A stretch of 64,000 bases of DNA, taken from NCBI GenBank assembly GCA_025024175.1, contig QCXZ01000045.1, forward strand, positions 3,474,649 through 3,538,648, in the 5' to 3' direction. Under the pieces are notes generated by a model, which was not told the DNA's origin, searched no databases, and saw nothing but the letters and a program-made list of their open reading frames with translations. The DNA is from Rhyzopertha dominica. Its lineage: Eukaryota > Arthropoda > Insecta > Coleoptera > Bostrichidae. A program made the position numbers and the translations under genes. This document shows, piece after piece, positions 24,896-37,067 of this stretch. Position 1 is the stretch's first letter. Every line of letters begins with the position of its first letter.

Positions 24896-27800
24896 TAATA
24901 GGTATTACTGGTTTTGCGAAAATTTAATTTGGAAATAGAATTTAAAGACGTATTTGGTTATAACACATTAACAACAGATCCATTTATTCTTAATATTTGT
25001 CTCTTTACCCAATTATTTTTAAGTTTTTGAACATAAGTTCCTATTGATCCTATTAAAGTTATCACAGCACATCTCTTATTATGTTACATTAGGTGTCCGA
25101 AACTGTACCTCGTTTACTACATAGTCGATGAAATAACAAACTTTGTAGCCTGACCTACCCTCACACGACCTATCTTCGAGAGTCTCGTTTGTCAAGGCTT
25201 GCAAGACTGTTTTATTGCTTGTTCGATTGTTTTTTGAAGTATTATCGCACTAAACGTAATATTGAATGATCTGATTTCTTTTGCCTGTTAGACAAAGTAC
25301 TTATAAATATGTAGTCAATAAATCGTACGAGGAATAACAGCCCAAGCATTTATAAAAAACTGAATTCATCTTTTAATGGGATATCGTGCGATAGGCGTAG
25401 GCGTTACTTACGGAGATTACACGTTCATTATATGAACTAAAAAAATGATTTGTAAGACAGTATAACTGCATAAGACATAAGATTTTGCTTTTAATATGTA
25501 TTATAATACAAATTTATATGGATATACTATTTATGATTGAAACTCGTATTTTGCACTCACATAACTATAGCATCACTTGGCAACATCGGCAAATGAACGG
25601 TTTTAAAGTAGGGGACATGAGGGGTACTCAAAACGCCGCTAACATCAATTACTTCTATTTTACAAATTCGTTACTGCGCCATCAAACGTCTGCCCCCAGA
25701 AACACTCGCATTTCGCCCCCAAAATCTGTCCGTTTTTTTGCAATGTAGGTGAGCATACTAGAATATGTATACACAAGGGTAATAATAAATAAGTTCAGTC
25801 AAAATGCTTCACTAAAACGGGTTAATCAAGCCAAAGTTTTCTCTTTCTACCCTGTACGTAACACCTGTTTTGTAAATTAATTCATATAATTTGATTCACA
25901 CTCTGACAGATTCATTGTTTATTGCACTGATGAAAATAACATGCTATTACTATTACCTGTGACACTAGTACAAGCATCGCTGGTTCTGAGAAAACATTTA
26001 CAAATTTCGGAATACCCTTTGGATAACCGCCTTTAGTTCTATGTGCATATCAGAATTAATTTGTTTTTTTTTAAAGATTCAAGCCTCCTCAAAAATCCAA
26101 TTCTTAAAAAATCTTTTTCTATTTTACGTTTTATAATAGAACCATTATGAAATGGAATTTGTCACATATTCTTATGTAGAAGAAGGAAACCACGCTAAAT
26201 AGAAAAAATTGTATAGAAAACCTGTTTTATAAGGCTCTTTGTCGTACTCATCCATTACCTACGTTGAATGTGTGCGACAAAATGGTGCCTTATGAAAGTA
26301 GTTTCTTAATGTACTATTTTAGTACTGTAGCTCTGCTGCTACCACAGAAATTGTTGAAACTGGCAATTTATTAACACGCTTTTACTGATGTAGTTTACAA
26401 GATTACGAAATTAGTATAATTCTGAATTGAAAGACTTTTATTTACGAACAGTCACCATAGGCTGTGGCTTACAGAAAGCTGTTATAGAATATAAATGGTA
26501 ACAGAACTATCTCAGAAATACCTAGCGATGTAACAGATTTTTATTATATTAATACAGAGGTTATTTACTCAAATTAAAGGTTACAAAATATTAAAGGAAA
26601 GTTGCTCTATTGTTTATAATTTGTAATCAATAGAATTTTTGAATATTAAATTTAAAATTGGGAACAATTAAAATCAGAATTATTTTCAGCTCTTTAAATT
26701 AATACATTCTAAAAAGTTCAGTAAAGAACTTTTACTGCATTTATGTAAAACTTTCCCGTTGTTATTTTTAAACTGTGTTTTAAATTTATGACACGATTAG
26801 CAAATTGTGAATTACTCGACTTGTTTAAATTTATCTGTCCTCCATGACCCTTGTATAAATGTTGTTCCCAGAATATTCAGCGTAAATTGCATTACGGTCA
26901 TCGCATATGAGTCTATTGATTTCTGATTAATTAATGCATAATTGAAAGTTTTGTCTTTTGAGTTTTAGATGTGTAGGTACGGGATGAACTATATCACACC
27001 CCGGTACGTAATGTCCTACAGTAAAAAACTACTTCTTCCAATAACTAAACTTTATTAATTTCCGAGCGTACATAAACCAACTTCGCATAATTTACATAAT
27101 CTTCTTCACTCTCCGCTTCCGCCTAACCTAACCGTACCATAACCTCTTTCCCTTTTCCGTGCGAAATTCAAATGTTTTGGTAATTTCTATTACAGATGTA
27201 AAATTTTATTTAGTTAGGCATTTTTGGAACATTTTGCTAGCAGATTTAAATGATTCTTTGATTAATTCATTAAAAAATGGCTTGTGTTATTTTATCTGCA
27301 CTTGCTAAAAAAGATTTTCTAAAATTTTGATATCAAAAAAACAAAAAAAACAAGCCTCATGGTTCTTCTTTCCCTAATTAAGTGATGCAGTTTTTGATAG
27401 AACCAATATGTTCAGTGCTAAAAAATTAACTCATTGCAAATTTTCATAAATTTATGTCAACTGGTAACTGGAATAAATGAAATAAAAAATATTTTGGATG
27501 CTGTCTTCAGAACTGTAGCTTCCTTAGGCAGCCTTTTCGGACATATGGTCTCCGAAATTGTATTCCTATATTAAATTTAAAAAATCAGTCCCTGCAATCT
27601 TCATAGGTTATTACATGACACAATATATAGCATGATGACACATAGTGAAAATAGTGTTTGTATGCTGTTTAAACACATAATTGTCAATTTTCAGCAGTTA
27701 TATAGGGTGTTTCAATAAGAGTGCCAAAAAGATGCTACATTTTTAAATGGAAAGTATTTTAACATACATCAGGTAAATATTCTGATTTAAGGATGTCGAG

Positions 27801-28429
27801 CTTGTTTTGAACTGACAGTAACAGAATCAAACACAAACCAATAAAAAGAACGTGTGGGTAAAGATTTTGCTTTCAATATAATGTTTAATGACAAAGTATA
27901 TATTTAATTAAAGAGTGTTGTCGACACAAAAACTACATGTGGGTAGTATAACCTCGAGAATTCAAAGACACATCCATTGCATCCACTGTAAATTACTGGT
28001 ACTGTGGATTTTGAATTGATGGAATAATAGGATCTTATTTTTTTTAAGACAAGTATGGAAATAATGGTGGGCGGTACCACAATATATTGGTTCCATTTTT
28101 GTAAGAAATTTGTATTGAGCTCATGAGGTTTCAACAAAATGGCATTCCCTGCCATTCCTACCATAACACAATTGTTTTGCTTCATCAGAAATTCTAAGGC
28201 TGAGTATTCGCTCGTAATAGTAATCAGAATTAGCCACAAAGGTCATGTGACCTTATTTCTTGGGGGTATTTCTTTGGGACTATCTGAACTCATGGTTTGA
28301 TTTAAACAAATCCAAAACAGTATAAGAACTCAAATAGGAAACTGAACAGTTATTAATTTAATTAAGCCAGCCTTTCCTGTGAACAGGAACACAACATGTC
28401 TAAGCTCCAACTTCATTTTTCCACTTCAG

Positions 28430-28766
28430 AACTCACATGAAGCTGCGTCACAAGGTCTCCAACATGGTTGTCACCCCGGCCGATCCTAAACTGACCGATA
28501 TGGACAAAGATCAGTTCATCATCCGTCCAAGGGTCAAACGTAAGTCTGTTGACGAAAGCGGTCCCAAACAGAAAAAAGAAACTAGTGCTGCACTCGAAGA
28601 AACGGAACTTAAACAGTCTCAGACCAGTTTTCTTCCCTCAGAGATAGATTTATTGCCGCGTCAAGCAATTTTCAGCAGTGAACTAAAGTGCTTGTTGTGT
28701 AATTACACCACTAAGGTGAGGACGAATTTGGTTAGGCATCTGGAGTTCCATGCGAAGGAGAAAGAT
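28430..28766 (+). CDS. Zinc-finger gene, exon 5
   Basis: Acceptor CCACTTCAG. The first base completes an Arg codon (AG from exon 4 plus A), and the next residues THMKLRH supply both His ligands of the finger started in exon 4, spaced H-x4-H. A linker rich in Lys/Glu/Ser follows, then one complete finger CLLCNYTTKVRTNLVR + H-x3-H. Donor GAT/GTAAGT at 28767, phase 0. Confidence 0.92.
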
Positions 28767-29002
28767 GTAAGTATACCTGTAATTTTTGCATAGGATGTTT
28801 TTTTCTTGATTTTTACTCATCCCGTTGTGTATTTATATTTCGAGTTTATTTCACCAAGCATAATTATTATTCGAAAGATGGGCAGTTTATGGTATAATAA
28901 TGCATCATAATAGATTATAAGTGTATAACAAATGTTTGGGGAAAAGTCCTTTTTAGTTGTTTGAAGGTTAATGAAAATTACTGGATTCTTATTAGATCAA
29001 AT

Positions 29003-29331
29003 ATAACTATGTATGCCAACCCGAACGAATTTTGGCATACCTAACTTTAAAGTCGGTTCTGTCCTAATTACCCAGTGCAATAAAGACTGCATTGTTACCA
29101 AACGCAAGTAATTTATGGTCGTTAGACCCTTGGTCGGCATCTCCGTCTATCTTATATAAAATAGACGGAGAAAAACTACCTGTCTAGGGCAGTTTTCTCA
29201 GATGTGACCAAGGGTCTAACGACCATAAATTATTTACGTTTGGTAACAATGCAATCTTTATTGCACTGGTAATTAGAGCAGAACTGACTTTAAAGTTAGG
29301 TACGCCAAAATTCGTTTGGGTTAGTATAACT
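29003..29331. mobile_element. Palindromic MITE with nested hairpin
   Basis: The left arm 29003-29131 and the right arm 29202-29331 are reverse complements with few mismatches (shared TAACTTTAAAGTC, ACCAAACG, TTTATGGTCGTTAGACCCTTGGTC read inward). The about 70-bp centre carries a second hairpin, CTCCGTCTAT / ATAGACGGAG (29139-29168). No ORF. Confidence 0.8.
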
Positions 29332-29399
29332 CATCTGGAATTCTCCTCTACGGATAGATGACGTTTTGATTTTAGCATTTATATGCTCATATCTTCATA

Positions 29400-30250
29400 G
29401 AGGGTGTCCACACTAACTATGTACAATAACTTTATCATTTAAAGTCTTAAAATTTAAATGGAGAAGTGTGTTTAATTTTTCGAGAATAATTTAGTGGTGG
29501 TGACAACGAAACAATCAAGCATCTACTGACTTGAGACCTTTTGTACATATTTGTTATTTTAAATGGAATAACCACATTGGTCAGAATACATTTAATTTGG
29601 CAAAAAGGTACTGAGTTATCACTACCCTGCAGTCGTTTGTTGTTGAGATATTTTATGTTAAATAATTGCTGTTCACAAAGCAGACCACAATTGCTAACTT
29701 TTTTTATTTGAAATGGTAAGAATAGGGATTTAAGAAGGAAATTTTTTAATTTTTCGAGTGTCACCTGGCTGAGCTCTTTACTACACGTTGTTACTTGAAA
29801 CAGAATTACCTAATACTAAACAACTTATAGGGTAGAACACATTCAAGGTATCAGTGCCTTACAGTCATTTGTCATCAAATATCTCAAAAACAAATGACTG
29901 CAATCTTTTTTGTTTTATTTGATCTGCTATTATTTAGAATGGATTCTTTTCATTAAAAGTAACAAAAGTTGTATTAAACATCTCAGTCAGTTGGTGCTCG
30001 ATTGTATTGTTTTGCATTACTATAAGATTGTCCTTGAAAAATTAGGATAACGTTTAAACCGCTACTTGACAAGTTCAAACAAAAGTCAGCTGTTGTAGAC
30101 AATTTTGTGAAGAGCAATCATTTAATTGTTCCATTTAAAATATCAAAGTCGTAGTAAACATCTCAGTTAGTTAGTGCTTGATTGTTTTTTTGTCATCACC
30201 AGGAGATTCATTTAAAAAAATTAAGAAACACGTATTTAATCTATCATTCT
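29400..30250. repeat. Degraded short elements related to 53.8-54.2 kb
   Basis: Several partial copies of a unit with TCTCAAAAACAAATGA, AACATCTCAGTTAGTT and GATTGTTTTTT occur here. A related unit is present at about 53,990-54,190. The borders are too worn to define an element. No coding sequence. Confidence 0.45.
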
Positions 30251-30268
30251 ACGACTTAAATTTAAATA

Positions 30269-31000
30269 CCACTGCAAATTGAATCAATATTTCCACATCC
30301 AATTGTCAAAATGACATTTATGCTTTTTTTTCTTGTGCTATACGCTCAGTAATCAGGTTGTGAGCATTTTTTCTTTCTACACATTTTTTCTAAGACAAAT
30401 AGTTCTTGTGATAGCAAAAATACATAAATTTTTAAAATGGTTTTTTTCAAATAATTTGAAAATTGTGAACTTAACAAAAAAATTGCAAGAGTGCTTTCCG
30501 ATCAGAAATTTGTTTTTTTATATAAAATATGTTTTTTAGAAATATTTCGAAAAAGCCAAAATTTTGGAAAAGTTTTTAAAACACTTTTTGTGAGAAATTG
30601 TATTTCCTATCTGATGGTATTTTAATTTTTTAAATATATTAAGCATTTTCAGAGATATTTAGGATGCTAACATCTTCTACACAGTTTGTTGCATCGAAAA
30701 TTTATAGCAATGAATAATACTTGCAATTATACTAACTAAAACGAAAAAAAAAATAAAAATTTGCAAAAAGGATAGTTAGCCCCCAATTCACCTCCTTCTC
30801 GATACCTTACTTACTCCTAAAACAATAGGTTGGTCGCTTTGGGTAGTTGAAATGTATGCCAAATTAAAAGTTCATATGTTGTCTTTCGAAAGTTATCGCG
30901 TCCATGCACACAGACACAGAAAGAAATTTTTTTGCTCAAATTTTGTTTTTTTTTGTTTTCGGCCATTTTAAAGCGTTTGAGCAAATAAAATTTTTTTCAT
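30269..31000 (-). mobile_element. Inverted-repeat element, family 1, copy 4
   Basis: Begins CTGCAAATTGAATCAATATTTCCACATCCAATTG, the reversed family end with its tail, and stays collinear with the opposite strand of copies 1 and 2 through GGCCATTTTAAAGCG and GAGCAAATAAAA, where it fades. It is more diverged than copies 1 and 2. Confidence 0.7.
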
Positions 31001-31550
31001 TAATCATTTTTTTTGAGAAAATCATGCAATTCAAGTACTCTTAACTGTTTTTGTTAAGGTTTTAAATAAAACAGAAGCCAAATTGAAGATCTATCTAGCA
31101 ACTCTGATGTGATACTTTAAAATTATATTACATAAAGGAAATTTATAGTTAACAGGCATAATAGTATGAGGAGCCGTTTGTGTTTAAATTGGTTTTCACA
31201 TAGAGTATAATGCATTTCCTGACCATTCTTTAGTATACTTGACAATTCTGTCATTTTGCGCACATATATCTGGCCTTCTTTTTTTAGTTTATAAGTTTAT
31301 GTCTATGGAATACTGTGCAAAACGCATATAATATAGGAGTTTATAAGAGAAGAAATCTGCGCTGCAGTCTGCAGTGTATGACAGAGTAGCCGGAAATGTG
31401 ACAATAGAGCTACATAGAACTGCATTTGGAACTACTAATATTTATATGGCGACCAGGTAACAGTCATGTGTTGTAGCTGTAAGTTATTTGTAGTGTGCTG
31501 TCAGGAACTAAGATGAAGAATTAATAACTAGATCATGTCATGGATGGTCA

Positions 31551-34525
31551 TTTTATTTATTTATTTATTTATTTATTTATTACAAGGGGTGCGAACAGGC
31601 AAGCCCAAAGTGGCACCCACTAGAAAAAAAAAACATAGTTATGCTAAACCTGAGAATAACCAAACGTGAATGTTACAATTTAGTGTGTACAAAACTAATA
31701 AGTCTATCTATATTAGCAAGAAAAAACAGTTATTGATGATAAGCAAAATAGCATAATTAAGTGATAATAATATAAGTATAATATACAGAAAAAAGAAGAA
31801 AAAAATATATACATATAGATCATTATTCTCGAATACAATAAGTAAACTATAAAGCATTATGCAATATTCAAACTACATATAAGAAACATTGCTAAGCTAA
31901 GAAAAATTTACAAACGAAACACTATTGTCTGAATTTTAATTTAACTAAAGCTCTAAATTTTTTCAAAGAGTTATGGAAAATATCGACGTCAGAACAGTGC
32001 GAATTATATAATCTAGTAATGCGGGCTAAAGGTCCATTACGACCTAAATTGGTTCGGAAGAGATATTCGCGAAATGAGGGTAAAAACGACTGTTGTACAC
32101 GGGAACACTTAAGAAGATACTAGAGAGCAAAGAGGGTGAATCAACTGAGCTATTGATTATTTTATGGAGAAAAAGCAAATCCGCTACTAATCTTCTCTTT
32201 TCTAGGCTCATTATGTTGTACATTCGGGTCAGTGTTGTGGCATTTATTAACTCATAGGAACCCACAACTTTAAAATGAAGATACCTTAAAAATTTGCTTT
32301 GTACCGACTGCAGTCTTAATTTTTATATGTCATACTGTGGAGACCATACAACAGATGCAAAATTGAGTCTGCTATATACAAATGCGAAGTACAGGTTTTT
32401 TATAACTTCAATAGAACTAAAATTTTTAGTTGTTCGAATTATAAAGCCCAACATTCTATTTGCCTGAAATGCTATATTATCTATATGCACAGAGAAGGTC
32501 ATTTTCTGGTCGAAAGTGACTCCCAAATCTTTCACATGAGAAACGGCCTTTATCTTATTGTTGTCAAAGTTATAGTCAAAGGAAAATAGTCTAATGTTTC
32601 TAGAAAATGTAATAGTACAGCACTTACTGAAATTTAAATAAAGTTTGTTAATTTTACAGTAATTGTAGAATTGACATAGGTCGTTTTGAAATAGTATACA
32701 GTCGGAGATATTACTTATGGGAGCGAAGATTTTTAGGTCATCAGCATAAAGAAGAAAATTGCAGAATTCAAAACAATGTTTAATATCATTAATATAAATT
32801 AATAACAGCAGAGGCCCTAAAACCGAACCTTGTGGTACACCTGAAGTGACCCAGTAAGGTGATGATTTAAAACCATTTATCGATATTACTTGAGTTCTGC
32901 CGCTGACATATGATGATAACCATCTTAACAAAGTTCCGTGCACACCTATTTTTGACAGTTTGTCAATTAAAATACAGAGGTCAATTTTATCAAAAGCCTT
33001 GCTGAAATCTGTATAAACAGAATCTACTTGAATCTGATGATCCATGGAATTTAAAATAAAGTTGCAATATTCTGTAAGATTTGTTTCGACAGAACGTTGA
33101 GAAAAAAAGCCGTGTTGTTGAGTAAGAATTGATGCTTTCAGGGCCCGAAATAGAACGCTGTGCACTAGAAGTTCGAGAACTTCACTGAATATACATAGCT
33201 TGCTGATAGGGCGGTAATTCGCAACCAAATTTTTGTCACCGTTTTTGTGAATGGGCAAAACATGGGCTACTTTCCACTGGGAAGGGAATTCGCCCGTTGA
33301 CAAGGATCGGTTAAAGATCAAAGTGAGAGGCTCACTAAGTGTTGTAGCGCATTTCTTAATGAAAAAAGTGGGTATGCCATCCGGCCCTTGTCCCTTACTC
33401 TCATCGAGGTTAGACAGACAGAGCGCAACGCTCTCTTTCGTAAAAGATATGTTGCTGATGAGTGCAGACTGAAAATTAGTAAATGAGCAGGGTAGTTGAT
33501 TGTAAGGTTCAAATGCAGAACGGAAAAATTCAGCGAAAAGTTCACAGATTTCGGGACCATCGTTGGCAAACTTATTTCCAAACTGTAAGGAAGAGGGAAA
33601 ACTACCGCGAGACTTTCGATTTGGTATCAAGTTCCATATGTTTTTGGCATTTTTTGAAACGCTGCTTTCTATTGTTTTAATGTGATTACTATAGTCACTC
33701 CTAATAAGTTCTTTAGATCGACGTCTTAATAAACAAAATTTGGCATAGTCGTCGGCTTTTCTATAACATTTCCACCTTTTATGAAACTTTAATTTCTCTT
33801 TTACGACCTTAATTGTACTGGCTTTGAAATAATTAGGAAATTTATGATTAGTAAATTTTTTCGGAACATGAGTGGAAATTAAATAATGAAGAGTATCGTA
33901 CAATTGTTGGACCATGTCGTCTGGTTGACAGTTACGAAAGATGTCTTCCCACGAAATATTGTTCAGACAGGAATTCACAATATCATAATTACAATTTTTA
34001 TAATTCAAAATATATGAAAAACCGTTGTCTAGAGTATTTAAACAACAAACAGAGAAAATAAATTCAATAGTGTTGTGATGGAGATCTTCAGGTACAAATG
34101 ATGACAGGCAGTGCCTTAGATCCTTAATAACGCACTCACTGTTGCACAGAACTAGGTCAAGTGTTCGTCCGTTAACGTTTTTGCACGAATTATACTGCTG
34201 GAGTTCCAGCAGTAGCAGAGTATCCACCACAAGTCCAGACCGTTGATCGACATTTGTTGGTTCCAAATAATCCCGATTGCTGGCTATCCAGGAGACGCTA
34301 GGAAGATTAAAATCGCCACATACCAGTACCAAGTCCTCGTTGATTTTATTCTGTAGAAAATGTAAATTATTCGCAAAGTAGGATGCGGCATTATCGTCCA
34401 TAGGGGGAAGATACACGCAGCAAAGATGAATTTTCTTTAAGTTTTTGTTTGAAGGAAATATAGTAATCCACAGATCTTCAGCATCACTCTGCCATTCCAC
34501 CATCTGCCGCACACATCTGTCTTAT
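31551..34525 (-). pseudogene. Non-LTR retrotransposon (LINE), 5'-truncated but largely intact RT
   Basis: The frame 34512-32323 (729 codons) has the C-terminal part of an endonuclease (CGDFNLPSVSW near residue 65). A reverse transcriptase follows with motif A DFSKAFDKID, motif B GVPQGSVLGPLL and motif C FLLYADDLKIF. After a stop at 32323 the C-terminal region resumes in other frames (32265-32044 and about 32060-31930) and ends in PLARITRLYN...DVDIF, as in insect Jockey-type elements. A 3' UTR follows, and then a (TTTA)n run at 31551-31581, the microsatellite tail typical of such LINEs. The N-terminal endonuclease half and any gag-like ORF are missing. The insertion is antisense to the host gene. 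Confidence 0.9.
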
Positions 34526-36337
34526 TAACAATTACTTGATGATGTCAGTATAGTTAACAACTATTAGATGACGAGTTTGATATCAGAAACTTTGAAGAAG
34601 CTGTAGCGTATTTAAACAATGATTGCCACATTGTTAGTGTAATATTGGCATTTACTTCAATAGGTAGAAGAAGTATTCGAACTATGTCCAAGGTGACCAT
34701 CAGTTGACCTTTCATTTGATCAATCAGAGTACCTAAGAAGTGAACTGACAGCACAAATGCACAGTAACAAAAGATTAAGCTGCAACATGCGACTGTCGTA
34801 ACTGGTCATCATGCAACACCTCCAGGCAGATTTATAAACTAAAAAGATAGATTATGTGCACAAAACTACAAAATTTTCTCATATACTATAGAATCGTCAG
34901 GAAATACATTATACTGTGTGTAGAAACAATTTTGACATAAACAGTACCTCATAGAATAGTGCAATTAATTCTCGTGAATAATTTTTTTTAACAGAAGGCA
35001 TACATCTGTCATAAATAAATGATATTTTGTCCCCTAAATTACTGGTTAGAAATTTTAAATCGGTTACATACACTTAGTTGTGAATTTTTTTCAGGAATAA
35101 TGTCTATAACCACATTTTTTTGTTTGTGTCAGATTTTTATTACTAATCTAAAAATAAATCATTTCTTGCATTTTTTTTTTAGCCAAAATATTCAGGTACT
35201 ATTGCTTTTTTGAGAAGATTAAATATTTGTCCAAATCGATAGGAAATCTGTGCTCGCTTAAACAAAAGTTATCCTCATTTCCAAAAAGAAATCAGATCTT
35301 TCTTACATAACTATGTGTGTCAAACAGTTTCCACAAAAAAAAGATCTATGCAAAATTTTTGTTACAGAAAATATTTATTTTAATCCAACAGACCAACGGT
35401 CTGTAGAGTATATAGACAAGAAAGATCTAGATCAAAGTATAAAATGACAAATAGAAAATTATTACAAGTAGATATAAAATAACTTAAAAGCATTAGGAAG
35501 GTACAGCTTTGAATATCAGTATAACAAAAGATAATTACAATTTGAAGGTTGCTTAGTTAAATTTAGCGATTTAAAAATATTAAGTATATATTGTGAGAAA
35601 TATTTGCTGGACAGTTTTTGTCAATATATGTTCCTTACATTTTTATTTTTGTTTTTAAAAAAGAATTAGGTATACTTGTACCAGAGAATGTTGTTATGAG
35701 ACTTATTTTTGATTGAACATATAAACGACGTGCTTTTAACCACACAATCTTTAAGCACATCCAGCAATGTCTTATTATAATGCTGGTATGGTCAAATCAT
35801 TCCCCTTAAGCTATTGTTCAGACATTGAGCGGTGTAGAACATTCGCTGGTCTTAGTCTAAGTCTATTTTTAGGAAATTACCAGCTGGCAGCAGCAGCAAA
35901 ACAGTTTTATAAAAAATGTAAAGAAACAATTTTCTAAAAATGACAAATAGCATTTATTCACCAATTTAATATTTGTAACAAAAATTTTGCCTAATCTTTT
36001 CTGTTGAAACTCTTATTTGCGCAGACGGCACTTTATATACAACTAACATCAGAAAATGTAATTAATGCATGTGTGAGGTAAAACATTTAAATTTTTTAGT
36101 CAGTAGTAAATACAGTTGAAGCTCAGAGACTTTAACTAAAATATATAATATTACAGTTAGGAGAATATCAGACTAACTTTGTTAAATCAGTTTGTTTTGT
36201 GTCAGATGTGTAATGAAAACATGGACCTGATTGCAGCTTTTTTTTCCCAATAATTAAAATATAGAAAATATATAAACAAGCTGTTATACTGTGCCTGGAG
36301 GGAATCACTTGATTAGGTAGTGCTTTTCTCTTATTAG

Positions 36338-36670
36338 GTACCAACCACAGCACCAGTGAATCCAGTACCATGTCTAGAAAAGAACGAAAAAATGTTTGAT
36401 AAAATGACAAACCTGGCTTTGAGTTCCTTTACTAACACCACAAGGACGGGTGTTGAAAGGACTCTCAGCAAAGAAGAGGAGGCACAGTTACCTGCCTTTA
36501 TACCTCTTACAAAAAGATACGTGTGTGGAGCCAGCAATTGCAACTACCTATGTTTAGATGAATCCCTGTTGCGGCATCATCTGGTGGCGTTGCATGCTGA
36601 TGAAAACACGTACCGTTGTAAACATTGTGAACAGGTCTTGTCTGTTGATAAGACAATCAATGTAGATCAG
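36338..36670 (+). CDS. Zinc-finger gene, exon 6
   Basis: Acceptor CTTATTAG/GTACCAACC, phase 0. After a linker, a finger with CGASNC...H-x4-H is complete. A second, CKHC, is followed by an unusually long loop and ends at the donor CAG/GTAAGA (36671, phase 0); its His ligands lie in exon 7. Confidence 0.92.
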
Positions 36671-36769
36671 GTAAGAGAAAATGGCGTAATGGGCGAACTA
36701 ATTATTTTTTAATGAAACCAAATGTTCCCGATACCCTTACATAGATTTATACTTTTTTCTATCTTACAG
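36671..36769 (+). other. Intron 6 (99 bp)
   Basis: The only short intron of the gene: donor CAG/GTAAGA, pyrimidine tract TTTTTTCTATCTTACAG, phase 0. It is free of transposons. Confidence 0.9.
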
Positions 36770-37067
36770 GTGATGAAACATTTCAAATTACACGAACTCC
36801 ATCTGTACAAGTGTGGCTATTGTCGATTTGTACATAATTTGAAACACAAAGTTGAGAGGCATGTGTCGGAACAACACTTGGACAAAGGTATGTCAGTGAT
36901 AGTGGTCCGAGAAATGGATGCGGAGCCCATCGAGGGAGGCCCCACTTTTGATTACACCAAAGAAGTGTCATTCAAGGAAGTGAAGCCTTGGCATTGCTGC
37001 ATGTGCCGGTATAGGACTGTGACGAGGGAAGAAATGGTCTATCATGCTGAGAATAAACATGATATTG
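36770..37067 (+). CDS. Zinc-finger gene, exon 7
   Basis: Acceptor TATCTTACAG/GTGATG, phase 0. KHFKLHELH completes the exon 6 finger. Two fingers follow: CGYCRFVHNLKHKVER + H-x4-H and CCMCRYRTVTREEMVY + H-x4-H. The exon ends KHDI plus one base (donor TTG/GTAAGT at 37068, phase 1). Splicing straight to the exon at 39763 would put a stop at the second codon, which shows that a small exon lies between. Confidence 0.92.

Larger units (their letters stand above)
23177..28429 (+). other. Intron 4 (5.3 kb)
   Basis: Donor AAG/GTAAGA, acceptor CCACTTCAG, phase 2. Contains a TIR element (24.00-24.58 kb) and a fragment shared with 40.93 kb (24.785-24.895 kb). The rest, including 23.18-24.0 and 24.9-28.4 kb, is AT-rich with short open frames lacking any recognised domain; an ACAGGGTGTTTC-like element border sits at about 27.71 kb. 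Confidence 0.8.
28767..36337 (+). other. Intron 5 (7.6 kb)
   Basis: Donor GAT/GTAAGT, acceptor CTTATTAG, phase 0. Holds a palindromic MITE (29.00-29.33 kb), degraded elements with repeated TCTCAAAAACAAATGA and AACATCTCAGT patches (29.40-30.25 kb), family 1 copy 4 (30.27-31.0 kb, -) and a long LINE (31.55-34.53 kb, -). I see nothing recognisable in 31.0-31.5 and 34.55-36.3 kb. Confidence 0.85.

Noticed and set aside
34554..34754. Open frame just upstream of the intron 5 LINE as its missing 5' part
   Set aside because: No endonuclease or gag-like motif, and the LINE frame is closed by a stop at about 34522; the element appears truncated there.
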